From NCBI GenBank assembly GCA_023548195.1, contig JAJHZJ010000028.1, forward strand, positions 1,072,001 through 1,136,000: 64,000 nucleotides of DNA, given 5' to 3'. Numbering within the stretch: the first letter of the stretch is position 1; every line of letters starts with the position of its first letter. The stretch is from Bettongia penicillata ogilbyi (taxonomy: Eukaryota > Chordata > Mammalia > Diprotodontia > Potoroidae). The notes beneath the pieces were generated by a model. That model was not told the DNA's origin. It made no database searches and worked only from the letters and a program-made list of their open reading frames with translations. A program made the position numbers and the translations under genes. This document shows positions 44,345-56,768 of this stretch, piece after piece.

Positions 44345-44530
44345 AAAATCATAGAATCATGACCTAGAGCTGAAAGGGATCTCAGAGACATTCTAGACTG
44401 ATCTCATCATTTTATTGGTCTAGAAACTCAGGTCCAAGGATATTAAGTGAATTACCCAATGTCCCACAAGTATTGAGTGTCAGAGATGGGATTTGAACAT
44501 AGGTTGTCTGATTCCAGAGTAAGTGTCTTT
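44345..44530 (-). repeat. CORE-SINE, antisense
   Basis: 'catagaatcatgacctagag', 'ctgaaagggatctcagagac', 'cagagatgggatttgaacat' and 'ggttgtctgattccagagta' are in antisense order. Confidence 0.82.
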
Positions 44531-45992
44531 TCTTTGGTATCACATTTTATCCAGTCCTTTTCAAATCCTGTTTTGACAAATAGTTCAGTAGGTGATATGA
44601 GTTGTTTAAGGACTGTAGAAATAAGTTTCTATCATTTAAAACAATCTGTCCTTGCAGTGTCTTACTTCCAAGGACTTCACAGAATGACTTGAAAATACCT
44701 AATTCTGAAATTAACAATAGGTTTTAAAAGTATGCAGTCTTGCAAACCTGCCTAGCATCCTACTTAGCATACACCAGCCTTCAGATTAGGCTAGTTGATA
44801 GGTCTGTATAATGTCAAAAGGTTATGTAAATTAGACATCCTAATTGTTACTTCTCAAATATCATTATGTAAGTAATGACAATTTCTAGAAAGAGAAAAGA
44901 TACGAGTCCCCAACAATTAAATCAAGAGCTATGAATAGATTTTTGAAGTGTTACCAGGTAGATTTCCAAAGTAATTGTCACTACCATGACCTTCTCCCTG
45001 TCATACCACTAGTTTTGCTTGTATTACAATCAGAGAAAGAAGTGAGGTTAGCCACATCACTTTTTCTCCTTTTCTGCTAATTACTTATAGGAATATCTAT
45101 CAATATGGTACCTTCCTGACCAGGAGCATCATTCTCTCTCCCATGCCCTCAGTTTCCTGAAGTTTTCAAGGAAATCATAGTATAGTGATGAGATGTCCAA
45201 CTCCCACCGAGTCACCATTGACTGTAACTGACTATCTATACATCCCACTTTTAAAGCAAACCTGGTATAGATTCAGTGATCCATCCTAGCTCCCAAAAAG
45301 AAGGCAAGATTCCCTTCCAAAAAGGGAAAATAATTGGAAAGAGTAGGAGAGCTTCTTTAAGCTCCAAAGATTCTCTGGGAAATACTGATTTCAGCGAGCA
45401 GCATTGTCTTTAAGTTCAGGAGGCAAGATAAAGTAAAGAGAGACTTGCTCTAAAGCAGATCAGGACACTCCAGGAAAATAACATTCCCCCAAGCCACTTG
45501 AAGAGACCCTTTATGCAAAGGTTGAGGTTGTGAGATCTAAGAGTATAAATAGCAGGAATTTTACAAAGGTCAGTGGTGATTATTGCCCTAGAGGCAACAC
45601 TGCCACTTACTGACCAAGCTGCTAAAGAACTTGCTTCTTTGGTTAAAGATAATTATCACCACCATCTGCTAGAGGAGAGCAGATAGTAAGAAAGTGAAGC
45701 AGAGAGGTAACATTGAGAATATCAATTAAGATCAATGATCCCTATCAGAAATATTGACTGGAAGGAAAGTGACAGCAAAGGGCTATTAAAGCATAAACAA
45801 GTGAAGAAGAAACTTCAGCTTTGACTGTATCCAAAGTATTATGTTACAATAGTTGTACAAGTTGTACAAGGGGAGAAGGTGGCCCCTATCCAAGGAATCT
45901 CTTGACTTTTTTTATGCACTCCAAGACCTTTGTGTTCTTTCCAGTGCAAGTAAAGTTGTTAGATGTTTCCATGGACTCATAAGAACTTAAAG
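44531..45992. other. No repeat recognised; repeat-poor
   Basis: About 1.45 kb. 45560-45700 is less AT-rich and holds GATA-, CATCTG- and AGGTCA-type motifs, but no coding frame. Confidence 0.4.
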
Positions 45993-46168
45993 TCATCGAT
46001 TAAAATTGGAAAATACCTTGGGGGTCCAAGACAAATCCAATTTTTATAGATGAGGAAACTGAGGTACAGAAAGATTAAATGATATCCTGAAGATTTCACA
46101 GCTAGCAAATAGCAGAGGTGACATTCAAATAAGGGATTCTCTTATTCTAATGCATTGTCATCTCAAGG
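45993..46168 (-). repeat. CORE-SINE, antisense
   Basis: 'ttgggggtccaagacaaatc', 'tatagatgaggaaactgagg', 'agatttcacagctagcaaat' and 'agcagaggtgacattcaaat' are in antisense order. Confidence 0.78.
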
Positions 46169-47344
46169 GGAGCTTGTGCCTTCCCTTTAGACAGCACCAC
46201 TGCCTGTATTTGTCAATTTCCTTCTGGCAGTCAAGTGGTTAGATCAATGATAAACCCTCAAAGTATACCTAGGTTCTTGGTATCAGGCATAAAATAACAG
46301 AACCATTGAATTTCATATTTGAAAGGGAACTTATAAAGCATTAGAAATAGTTATTCCCTATAAAAAGTTTGGGAACATGAACATAGAAGGAATTAGCACT
46401 ATTCTAATTGCTCTACAGAGTTTTCCATGTACATGTGTGCGGGCATTTAGGCATGTTGTTTCTTTGATTAATGCATTATTTTTAACTCCTCTTCCTCTCC
46501 AATAGCTGTATCCTTGTGTTACAATGTCATTAATGTTATTATAGGCAAGTAAAGAAATGCTGTGCTGGGCATAGTTAGACATACATTAGACTTTTGGAAA
46601 GAAAAATTAAAATTTTAGGCAAAAAATAGGCATGACCAGCTGGCCAAAGGTTCTGAAAGAGTAGATTCCTAGAGAAGAATAATAAACTTTAAATATGCAA
46701 ATGGTGGTGTTGCAATCACATTTTCCCAATAAAGAAGAAAAGGAGAAGATATCTTCAGAATCCAAATTGTCTGTACAAGGAGTATTCCAATGAGCTCATA
46801 TTTACAAAGAGCACATTAAAGAAGATGGAGGGACACATACATTAATAGATGTGATTGTTGTACCACCATCAGTAATCTTTGGGAAAATGGCTCCAAAGAC
46901 TGAAGATGATGAAACAGCACAATTTTCAAAGAATAATATTGAAAATACAGAACTGTCGAATTTATATCAAACTCTGGGAATACGTAACCCAATTATATAG
47001 TAAATGTTTGTTGACTGACTGGTTTGTGAATCTTTACAAAAAAGAAATAGCAATCGTTAAAATTCAGCATCAATTCATTATGAACCAGACATGTCATATT
47101 AGTCTTATTGTTTTGAGTAGCTTTATAAAACTAGCTTTTTTTTTTCTTATATAACCAGACCTGTGATTTCATTGGATTGGCATGTGGAGATATTGCCTTG
47201 ACTACTGAAGATCTATAATGTATAGTCCTATACATCTATAATGTATAGTCCTGCATGGCAGAAAGGATAAACAGGTAGCCTTTGAATTAGGAAGTTCTAG
47301 GTAAAAGTCCTATTCAAGCTCTGACATATACTACCCAGCCAGGC
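46169..47344. other. No element; local 19-bp tandem duplication at 47211-47252
   Basis: AT-rich. The 19-mer ATCTATAATGTATAGTCCT occurs at 47211-47229 and 47234-47252, separated by 4 bp. Frames at 46879-47154 and 46358-46582 have no domain. Confidence 0.45.
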
Positions 47345-47422
47345 AACTCTCTCTAAGACAAGCATATTAGGCCAATGTTGAAAACTTATCCCAAATTACT
47401 GTAATAGCCTCCTAACTAGAAG
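47345..47422 (+). repeat. L2 LINE ORF2 fragment, left part
   Basis: 'ccaaattactgtaatagcct' and CCTAACTAGAAGT match the 'YCNSLL' coding region of L2. A SINE interrupts it. Confidence 0.6.
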
Positions 47423-47424
47423 TA

Positions 47425-47675
47425 TCTAGAGAGAATGCAGCGAGTGAATAGGAAACTGGGTCTGGAGTCAGGAAAAAATTGAATTCAAATCTTGCCTCAG
47501 ACACTCACTAAGTGTGTGATCCTGAGCAAGTCACTGAATGTTTGTCTGTCTCAGTTTTCTCAATTGTAATATGAGTATAAAAATAGTCCCATCTCTCAAT
47601 AAGGTGATATTTGTAAATCACAACCCAGAGCCTGGAATGTATTAATATGATATGTCTAAATGCTTGTTCCTTCCC
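47425..47675 (+). repeat. CORE-SINE inserted in L2
   Basis: 'gaaactgggtctggagtcag', 'attcaaatcttgcctcagac', 'gagcaagtcactgaatgttt' and 'gtctcagttttctcaattgt' are clear; the tail is more decayed. Confidence 0.82.
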
Positions 47676-48235
47676 TCCACCTAAGTGGTTTCCTTGCCCC
47701 CAGTCTCTCTTCTGTAATCCATCTTTCATACTGAAAGTCTTACAAAGTCCTAAATTTGACCACATAACTGCACTGCTAAAATAAAATAAAAATTCAATAT
47801 TTTGCTATTACCTTTAAGTTAGGTACAAGGTTTTGAATTTGACGTCTATGGTACTCCATAATCTGGTTCTCACTCCCCTTTCCAGCTTCATTTCAAATCA
47901 CTCCTTCACATACATTCCAGACCAATTGAACTACTTCCAAACTAGAGATATCATTTCTAATATACTTTCTCCTCAACTCTTCCTTTCAGAAACCTTCTTT
48001 TCCTTCAAGATAACTCAGGTGTCACTCTGTCATTTTCTCTGATCCCCCATATGCATGTTTGCTTTTTCCTCTCCAAATATTGCGAGAACACTTTATCATA
48101 TTCTGTGCTCTTCTCCTACCAATAAAAAATATAAGCTCTTGGAGGTCAAGAATCATCTCCTTTACTCTTTTAAACTCTAGCAATTAGTACAAAGGTAGAC
48201 ATCTGATAAATTTGTTGAACTGAATTATCAAATTG
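47676..48235 (+). repeat. L2 LINE ORF2 end and 3' UTR, right part
   Basis: 'tctgtaatccatctttcata', 'tccataatctggttctcact', 'cagaaaccttcttttccttc', 'tataagctcttggaggtcaa' and a decayed terminus follow L2 to its end. Confidence 0.78.
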
Positions 48236-48257
48236 GGAGATGACTTTAAGATTTAAG

Positions 48258-48505
48258 TTGATGTTACAGTGCATAGAAGAACTGGCCTAGAGTGAGAAAA
48301 ACTTGAAGTCAAATCTGACCTCTTACTAGCTCTGTGTAGCTCTGTAACCTTGGACAAGGCACTTAGCTTCTATCTGCTTCAGTTATCTCATCCATAAAAT
48401 GGAGATAATGTACCTATCCCCCAGGATTGTTATATGAGGATAAAATGACAAAATTATTGTAAAGCACTTTGAAAACCTTAAAGAATTATTTAAATGCTAT
48501 AGCAC
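48258..48505 (+). repeat. CORE-SINE, sense
   Basis: 'gtaaccttggacaaggcact', 'tagcttctatctgcttcagt', 'aaaatggagataatgtacct' and 'attgtaaagcactttgaaaa' are in sense order. Confidence 0.85.
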
Positions 48506-48507
48506 TG

Positions 48508-48645
48508 CTCTCACCTCACTGTAATATATAAGCAGTGTGTAAACTCCTTGAGAATAGGAACTGTTTAGGTTTCATATCACCAGTGACTTGTGCAGTGCCT
48601 TGAAAATGGTAGGTACTGAAATGTTTAGTGAATTTGATTTCAAAT
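48508..48645 (+). repeat. L2 LINE 3' end, sense
   Basis: 'gtgtgtaaactccttgagaa' and 'cagtgccttgaaaatggtag' are the L2 terminus, decayed. Confidence 0.6.
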
Positions 48646-48679
48646 GACACAGATCATACAATCAAATATCATATAAGTA

Positions 48680-49175
48680 CTTAAGGGAGAAATATATATA
48701 TATATACATATATAACATGATGCAAACAAAAATGAGATAAGCACAACTAAAATTTAGATAAGTGCATGGGAGAAATCTAGCAAAGAAGAATGACACATTT
48801 GAGGAGCGATAGACTATTCCATCAATAAAAGGCAGAGAATATTTCATGGGAGAAATTACATTACCAGGGTTGATCCTTAAAGGAAGGGAGAGATTTTGGA
48901 TGGATATGGATATTATTCCTTTACAGGCATGGAAAGTCAAATGAGCAGGAGTTGGACAAAAGCACAGGATGTAGAATAATCCAGTTTGGCTAGAATGTAG
49001 AATATGTGAAGGAGAGTAGCATAAGATAAGACTGAAAAAATAGGTTAGATTCAGATGGTGAATGATGAGATGCCGGCAATGGGAGTTCATACTTTAATTG
49101 GATTTTGGGTAGAAGAGTAACATGGTAAAAGTGATGCATTAGGAACACTGTTTAGACCGAGGTTTGAAGATTAGA
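48680..49175 (-). repeat. L2 LINE, antisense
   Basis: 'tccagtttggctagaatgta', 'gaatgatgagatgccggcaa' and 'agagtaacatggtaaaagtg' fit the reverse complement of the L2 ORF2 end. The 142-codon minus frame at 48662-49090 lies within it and is of LINE origin or chance. Confidence 0.6.
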
Positions 49176-49931
49176 TTGCGAAAGAAACAGGATGATGGCA
49201 AAGACATCAGGTCTTTAGATCTTGCTTTGTATAATAGGCCTTCCTCTGACTTCCTGCATGGATTTGAATTGAACTTCAGCTCCTTTTACAAGCAGTTGGA
49301 TGCTTTTTGAATGGATTCTATCCTGGTTTATAGATCTCATCTCTTTTTTATTTAACAGATTAGTTTAGCCTTGGCAAATTTTGGTTTTAGATTCATTTTC
49401 AAGTGTTTTGCCTTTAGTGCTATAAAAAGAATCTTGATCTTCTCTCCTATACCCAGATATCGACACTGCACATGGAAGCTAGCCATTGTTGTCATAGGTG
49501 AGGCTGTATCACCAAATCTAAACTGGGGCAGGGCCAAAGACAGAGACCTGGCAGTAGGAAGTCATAGGAAAGACTTCAGTGTTTTAGGAGACTAGAAACA
49601 CTATATGACTCAACAGTGTGATGTAGCAGCCAGAAAATTATTAATGCAGTCTTCAGCCATATTAATGAAAATTTAGTATCACAAACAAGAGAGATGATAA
49701 AAAACTCAGTGTTTTCTGGTCTAGTGACACCATTTCTACAGTACCATTTTCAGTTTAGGGAAGCTATAGATATGTGACTTGGTACCCTAGAACCAAGTAA
49801 ATGTTGGTGATGGTCATTAATTTCATTAACCTGATCATGTACTCCTGATGGATCTCAAAAGGATCAACTGGATCTCAAAACTTCCACCCATTAGTGGAAT
49901 TCGAGGAAACTCAAGTTTCTCAGAATACTTG
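49176..49931. other. No feature recognised
   Basis: No readable repeats. Frames at 49352-49595 overlap on both strands and show no domain. Confidence 0.45.
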
Positions 49932-50060
49932 TTTTATCCTGCTTCAACTAATTAACTAACCCTTTAAGCTTGGGAAAGGCACTTCTCATTTCTGAGACTA
50001 ATTTTCCTCCTTTGTAAAATGAAGATGTTGAATAAGATGATTTTTTAGTTCCCTTCCCAT
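49932..50060 (+). repeat. CORE-SINE 3' half, sense
   Basis: 'taattttcctcctttgtaaa' and 'atgaagatgttgaataagat' preserve the SINE core and the 'ctagatgacct' variant tail. Confidence 0.55.
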
Positions 50061-50377
50061 TTTTTTTTAAGTAGGCAACCAAGTTGACCAGGTTACTTGA
50101 AATCATAATATAAAGAGACCACTTGAAGGCACTGACTAACCCAGAGAAAAAGAATTAGAGAAGACAATGTATGTTTTAAACGTTTGAAATACTGTTCTTG
50201 GGAAGGAGTAAACAATTGCAAAGAGCAGAATCAGAACCAATGGGTAGAAGTTCCAGGGAGATGGACTTCACCTTAGTGTCATTAAAGACTTCCTAGTACT
50301 TACAGTTGTTTCTAGGTGAGTTAATGAGCTCTCTCACTAGATGAATGGAGTCCTTCTGAGGCACGTTAAAGGATGAC
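50061..50377. other. No feature recognised
   Basis: Nothing readable. Confidence 0.5.
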
Positions 50378-50625
50378 AGGTAGGTAGGTGGCTCAGTGGA
50401 TAAGAGAAATGAACTGGTAGTCAGAAAACACTGAGTTCAAATTCAACCTCAGGCACTTCCTAGCTGTGGCAAATGACAACTCTCTTTGTGCCTCAAATTA
50501 CTCAACTATAAAATGGGGATAACAATAGAACCTACCTTTCAAGGTCATTGCAAGGATCAAATGAGATAGTTGTAAAGCACTTTGCAAATTTTAAAGTATT
50601 ATATAAATGCTAGTTATTGTTATGG
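50378..50625 (+). repeat. CORE-SINE, full length, sense
   Basis: 'taggtggctcagtggataag', 'gagttcaaattcaacctcag', 'taaaatggggataacaatag', 'tgcaaggatcaaatgagata' and 'gtaaagcactttgcaaattt' run to 'tagttattgtta'. Confidence 0.92.
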
Positions 50626-50737
50626 AATTCTTGTTTTGGTTAGGAGGTTGGAGTAGATTACCTCTAAAGTTCCTTTTAACCTGAATAAATTAATAGAACT
50701 CTTATCTACCCCTCAAAGATTAGCTATTCTAATCAAT

Positions 50738-50970
50738 CATAATGGCACACATTTATGAAGTGGTTTAAGTTTGTGAGATTCCTGACAATAACCCTTTAAG
50801 TTTTATCATCCCAATTTGAACATAATGAAAACAAGGATAAGGGGCCAGCTAATAAGTGTCTGAGGAAGGATCTGACTCAACTTAGCTAGAATGTAAAACA
50901 TGTAAAGAGGAATCGCATGAGATAAAGTGTCCTGACTCCAACTCTAACGTTCTTTCCACTGTTGTATGTT
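50738..50970 (-). repeat. CORE-SINE, antisense, decayed
   Basis: 'ggcacacatttatgaagtgg', 'gacaataaccctttaagttt', 'aagtgtctgaggaaggatct' and 'cctgactccaactctaacgt' follow antisense order with an insertion between. Confidence 0.6.
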
Positions 50971-53765
50971 GTCTCTTGGGCAACCTCAGTCCAAAAGGAG
51001 CAAATCTATTTTAAAGTAGTCGAGGAGACTGGAGATTTGTCAGGACAAAAACCATCCAGTGTCCTTTGCTTAGGGCCACTTATTAAAAGTGATCAAATGA
51101 TTCATGTGAAGGACTTGGCACTCTAGGGTATATACATTTTTAGCAAGCAATGTAATTAATAATAAAAATGGATTAAGTACTAGATAATAGCATGCACAAT
51201 ATTTTTAGTAAATGACTGGATGGTTCCCTATTTTTAATTAGCTAACATGTTTCTAGAATTAACAATAGGATTGTAGACAGTGGAGAAATTATGTTCTCTA
51301 TATGGGTGAATATCATATCTAGGAGTAGTGCTGAATATTATAATTTATGCATCTTAATTTCAGGTATTAGCAATTACACATTGTGTTTTTCAATATCATA
51401 AAATGACTCGATTTCATGAAATAAGATTAGCTGAAACTGTAAGACATTCATTAAAAACAACTTTAATAGATGAACCACAGATTCTTTTGCTAATACAGGA
51501 ATCTACGTCCATGCATACACTATTTATGATACCATTTGAGACTTACATAAAATATAAGTTGAGAGAATGCATTTCATTCAATAATTCACAAAGGTAGCAA
51601 ATAACACCAAGGAGAACTGAGAACAAATCAGGGCTTTTCACTTAGGGTAATATACTGATATTGCATCTGTGGTCTCCAATATGAAATTCTTAATTTGAAG
51701 CCAGACAAGTTGTGCGCAGTGGCAAGATTAGAAGGCTATCTGAAGAAAGAGCAAGAGGGGAAAAAAGGCAACTAGGAGCTGTTTCTGGTTCACAATCAGG
51801 TTTTCAAACATGCTAATCAAATTTGGGTGCCTGCTAACTTGATAATTAAATTTACAAATGATTGGAAATATTTGCCATGGAAAGATTTAAAGTCTTTTTT
51901 GGAATCCTAATGAAAGCTCAAGCATTATGCGTATGCCTCTTGAGGACCCACCGAGGATAGAGTGTATTAAAAATATAATTGGTTTTAAAGCACATTTGAT
52001 TAAATTTTTTTTCCCCTGCAATTCATGCTGTCTGCTTTGTAGTCACCTTTCAGGTTATTTCCTACTTCCTGAACAATGCACTCAAGATGCTGGTAGGTGA
52101 ATGTGCCTCCTCTGGTTTACACTAGTTATTCCCTCTACTGGATCCTCCAAAATAAAGCTCTCTTATAGAAAAACTGGAAGAATAAGTTCTCAAATTGGTC
52201 AATACTTTGAAAAAGATTATTTGTATTATTTGAAATGGAGACAAACAGTACGTTGTTAGGAGACCTGTGTAAAACAGGTGACTTTTTTGTGTGTGTGAAG
52301 TCTCTATGAAGTTGTAAAATCCTTAATTTGCCATGTCGGTGACTTAGGTCTGACATGTCAGTTCATCTCAGACCAGACACATTGCATTTCCATGACAAAT
52401 AAAGGCATTGTTGAATCAAAATTAAAATGTGCAGCATGTTATTGTCAGCGAAATTAAATGGATTTCTAACAGATTTTCCCAAACCTCCTGTTGATGGAGA
52501 AATGCCAACTTCCAAATTTTCTACTGGTTGTTGTTAACAACCCCTTGTGGTCAGTTCTTTGGAGGCACCCACTAAAGCAGGGTCAAAGGGCTACAAAATA
52601 AATTGGCTGGCAAATAATGACAGTGGTGCCCTGGGATGACCTCATCTATAATTGTTTGCATAAAGGGGCTGTAAGAGCAGCAACATGGTTAATCTAAGTG
52701 TCTTTATTTCTATCTATCCAGGGACCTTAAGGGTCAATGTGATTTACTAACATCCCTTGCAAGTTATTAAAAATGTTGAACGAAGTTGATGGAAAGGTGT
52801 TATTGCTTTTGTAATAAAAATAACTTTCATAATACTGGTTACAAGTAAATTTTATTAGATTTTCCTTCCAGTCTGCTCACCCTATCCCACTACCTCCTCA
52901 AAGTTTCTCGACTATTTGATAATAGCTGATTATCTATGGACACGTTGCTTTCTTTTTTAGTTATGTAGTGCCAGTAATGTAGATAATGTTCTGCAAGGCT
53001 TACATTATAGAGGAAGATGCTGTCTGTGCTAGACTGCTGGAAGGCTCTTGTCTGTACAAAGGACAACAGGACAGGCAGGGAGTCCTCCTCCTTCCACCTG
53101 CCATGTCATATCATTATGAGAACAGTTCAAAATAAGGATTTGAATGATTTGGAGACTTGCTGACTTTTATAGATCACTCCAGGCACACAAAGAGGTACCA
53201 TTAAAAAGTGGCTTGAATGAATTTTTAACCATACCTCCCTGAAAATACAACCAGTAATGTTAGCAAAATATTCAGTAGCTACCATCAGGCATAGCACAGC
53301 ACAGAGGGGGAAAAGTGAGCAGCATTTTCCAATAGTTTGCCCAAGGAGGAGAAAACCAGAGGAAGAATTGGGATAGAAGGCAATAGATCTTCATCTTTGC
53401 AAGGCATTAATTAAGTACTTAATTGCCTGAGGAAATGGAGTGTGTGGTATACATGAAGAAAAGACAACTATCTTTTCTAGCTCCTGGGAATTTAATGTCC
53501 AACATATTATAGAAGGGAAAAACAGGAAAGTGCACAGAAAATGGTCACAACAAACAGGTTGGGGGGGGCAGTATATGAGAACAGAGATAAAAGAGGAAAT
53601 TTTTTCTTATATTCATATGTCACTATTGCATAGCAAGCATACCAAACTCTGTGCTTTTTGCATTGTTACCAAGTGTGGTTGTAATAGCAGTTTCAAAAGC
53701 CAACAAAGGAATCAGAAGACATGGGTTCTAATTAGGTTCAACATTAACTAATCCTTTCAGGTTAT
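50971..53765. other. Longest repeat-free stretch; candidate conserved non-coding DNA at 52430-52850
   Basis: About 2.8 kb in which I recognise no SINE, LINE or microsatellite, unusual for this window. The part at 52430-52850 is of balanced composition and carries motifs such as a 12-bp palindrome GTTGTTAACAAC (52530-52541), 'gggatgacctcatc', 'ataattgtttgcataa' and GGGTCAAAGG. No open frame of note. Whether it is conserved cannot be seen from one genome. Confidence 0.4.
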
Positions 53766-54610
53766 TTGTTGGTTTTTAAAAAATTAATGCTTTTGTTTTT
53801 GCCTCATCTTTATTTCCCAGATATATCCTTCTTCACTTCTGTCCTTAGAGACATCTCTTGCTTAAAAATAAATGTATGAATAGAGAAAAATCAATTCAAC
53901 AAAATCAACCAAAACTTCATCTATATCTGACCACATATGCAATATTCCATATCCTTAGTCCCTCACTTATACAATGAAACTTGCATTTTCTTAACTCTTC
54001 CCTTGACCATTTTAATTACACAGAAGTCAGTTTCATTTCATTGTTCCTTCCTTTTTATCACTGAAATTACGCACGTTTTCTCAGTAATTCTTGTATCAGT
54101 TCATATGTCTTTCCATGTTGCTCCAAATTCTTCATATTTAATTTCTTATAGCATAATAATATGCCGTTATGTTAATTCACATACTACAATTTGTTTGGAT
54201 ATTCCCTAGTTAATTGGTAAATACTTTGGTTCCACCTTTTTTGCTACTACAAAGAAAAAAAACCAATCCAAAATTGATGCTCCTAACAGTGCTTTGCTAT
54301 ACATACATACATACATATATATATATATATATGAACTCTCTCTCTCTCTCACACACACACATACACACACACATACACACACACACACACATATACACAC
54401 ACCTACTTGAAGTAGGTACCTAGCTGTGGGATTTAGGCTCAAAGTAAAATTCTAAATCACTTTATAGAATATTTACACTAATTCACAAATGGTGTATTAG
54501 TGTTAGTGTCATTTTAATTCCCTCTTTTGTCATCTTTGACAAGTTGTGATGTGTGAGGTTAAACCTCAGAGTTATTTTGATTTACAATTAGTCATTTTTG
54601 AACAATCATT
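53766..54610 (-). mobile_element. L1 LINE 3' end, antisense, split by a microsatellite
   Basis: 'cttatagcataataatatgc', 'acatactacaatttgtttgg', 'atattccctagttaattggt', then beyond the microsatellite 'ctagctgtgggatttaggct' and 'gtgtgaggttaaacctcaga' match the L1 3' region in reverse, parallel to the copies at 20196 and 26496. 5'-truncated and highly decayed. Confidence 0.78.
54299..54403. repeat. (TACA)n/(TA)n/(TC)n/(CA)n compound microsatellite
   Basis: Four consecutive simple repeats expanding inside the L1 remnant. Confidence 0.95.
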
Positions 54611-55396
54611 CATGTAATTGTTTATATTTTGCAGCTTTCTTTACCTTTAAAATGAATGAGGTTGGACCTGATGGCTTTGCTTAAAGTCTTTCCACCTCTG
54701 AAATTATGTGATATATATCACACAAGAAAATCAATCTCCTTAGTTTGTATTTGGACCTTTTGTTATTTTACCATCCTGTACTAAATTAAGGCTGACACTT
54801 AATATTACTTTGTTTCCAAATATTTCAGGAATTTTTCTCTTTTAAATATCTGTAATAGAAGTTAAAAATCTTCCCCACCCAATGATAGGCCTCAGGCGGG
54901 GCTATTGAGGGAGGCTTGATTAGGGGATTCTTGTTTCCTATGAAGGCGCATACCTTTTGCTGATTGCTAATGAGGCACTGGGTCACAAGGAGTCTTGCCC
55001 TCTGACTCTGAAAAGAGTATATATATTCTTAGGGGAGATTTTCCTTTGAGACTCAGTTTTGGAAGAAGGTTTGTGTGCCAGATGAGACTCTGGGAAGCCA
55101 CTAAGTACCCCGACTGCTTTGAAAACCCAGATGTTGGTGCTTCCCTCTCTGGTAGCTATATATATATATATACATAATGACCAGAAAATTGGAAGCCTAG
55201 CTGTTGGTCCCTATATGTTGAATGTAATTAAAGTTATTTTTGACCCCTCAAATGCTGCTTTTCCTTTTATAAATGTAGATCTAAGAACCTGTGATAGCAG
55301 GCCCCCCCAGTGTATATTGGGGCACTTACTGATACAATATCTACAGGCTATTCAAGGAAATTATAAGGTCAAAGAAATTTGTAAAACACAGGACCT
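54611..55396. other. Unassigned; LTR-like wording at 54880-55180
   Basis: 54880-55180 ('aggcctcaggcggggctatt', 'cagatgagactctgggaagc') is GC-richer than its flanks and ends in a TA run. It may be part of an LTR or other dispersed element. No termini or duplicated flanks were found. Confidence 0.3.
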
Positions 55397-55465
55397 TTTT
55401 CATCTCAGTCTCTAGTACAGTACCCAATAGCAGCTCAGTAAATATTTTCTGATGAATAAATCTGA
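55397..55465 (+). repeat. L2 LINE 3' scrap, sense
   Basis: 'tctctagtacagtacccaat' and 'cagctcagtaaatattttct' followed by GATGAATAA are an L2 terminus. Confidence 0.5.
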
Positions 55466-55571
55466 AAAATGCTTTCAGATTTAATGTTTCATTTTAATTT
55501 TAGCTACTTTTTAGTATTTTTCATTTCACTCTCAAATGCATGGTATCTCTAGGTTATTTTCAATGGCAGTT

Positions 55572-55728
55572 GTTGTCTAAGAGGTCATGAATTCTGATCC
55601 CCTCATTTTATAGATAAGGATACTGAGACCTTGAATTAGATGACTTGCTTTCAGTTATACAACTAGGTAATAGCCCACCTGGAACTAGAAACCAGGTCTC
55701 TAAAGTACCAATCTATTTTTTTGATATT
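55572..55728 (-). repeat. CORE-SINE, antisense
   Basis: 'ctcattttatagataaggat', 'actgagaccttgaattagat' and 'cagttatacaactaggtaat' are in antisense order. Confidence 0.7.
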
Positions 55729-56607
55729 ACCATAATGGCCAAATATAAGGGAATAGATAAATAAGTTAGTATTCATAAAGATAATTTCTATGTATATTAA
55801 CTTTTTAATTAAATTTACAAATTGATAGAACACAAATTTTAATCTACATTGAAATCACATTAAATTTAAAGTAATATTGTAATTGACTTTCTTTTTTTTG
55901 AAGAGGAGGAAGTTACATGGCATTAGGAAAGAAGTATGTCAAAGAAATGATGCTCTAATCTGTTGTCAAATGGGTTTCCCTAGTGGTTCTGTCGTAAATT
56001 AGAAGAAGTCCAATGCCTACAGGTGTCATGAAGTGGTAGAGCCAGGAGAAGAAGGGCCTGAATGAAAGTCTGTAGTAGTGGAGGCAGCAAGAAAATGGAA
56101 TTGAGGAAAAACAAGACTTGGAAAGCATAGAGAATGAGATTGGGAGGGTCCCCAGAAGAGAGGAGAGAGACTTCTAAGTGCACTTGTGCAGACAAGTATA
56201 TAAATTATAAGTGAAAAATGGGGCAAACTAGAGATTGTGACACAAAGTGGGAAATTTGACCTCATATGTATCATTCAGATTTAGTGGGATGAGACTGATG
56301 ACTGAAATGTGGCTATGAAAAACTATACCATATTCAAAAGATACAATTACATAGAGATGGTGAAGCAACATTATAGAGTCAGAAAATATGTTAATATGAG
56401 GAAATCCAGAAATCTGAGGTAGGAAATATAGCGAAGAATGTTCAGGTAAGAACAAACTGGGAAGAAAGCAGAAATGTTATTTCCAGACCACCAGAACAGA
56501 AGAAAGAATGATATAAGAACTTTGGGAAACATCATATGCCAGTTGTGGAAGCATAATACTGAAGCAACAAAGTGACAGTTAAAGTCATCCATCTGGACCT
56601 CTGCCAG
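55729..56607. other. No feature recognised
   Basis: Several overlapping minus-strand frames (55980-56592, 71-82 codons each) shift from one to the next without a shared domain. They might be the ruins of an old element, but I cannot name it. Confidence 0.35.
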
Positions 56608-56768
56608 AATTTCTCTCTTTTCTTGTGGGTGTGGGTGTGTCTGTCTGTCTGTTGATGTCCCTGTCTCTTTCTTTTCTCTCTAGTTCTTTCTTTCTCTCTC
56701 TCATTTTTTTCTCTCTGTCTCTCCCTCTTCTTTCTGTCCCTGTGTGTGCCTCTGTCTCCCCCACTATC
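56608..56768. repeat. Pyrimidine-rich (TCTC/TCTG)n tract
   Basis: About 160 bp of C/T-rich sequence including a short GGGTGT run at 56627-56640. Confidence 0.85.

Noticed and set aside
47211..47252. 19-bp tandem duplication with 4-bp spacer
   Set aside because: Real, but a single local duplication in AT-rich sequence without further context; not promoted to a finding.
48662..49090. 142-codon minus-strand frame
   Set aside because: Lies within an antisense L2 and starts in AT-repeat sequence; at best a decayed LINE frame.
55980..56592. Four consecutive minus-strand frames that could suggest a frameshifted gene
   Set aside because: No domain or family wording could be read in any of them and no splice signals join them; left as unassigned.
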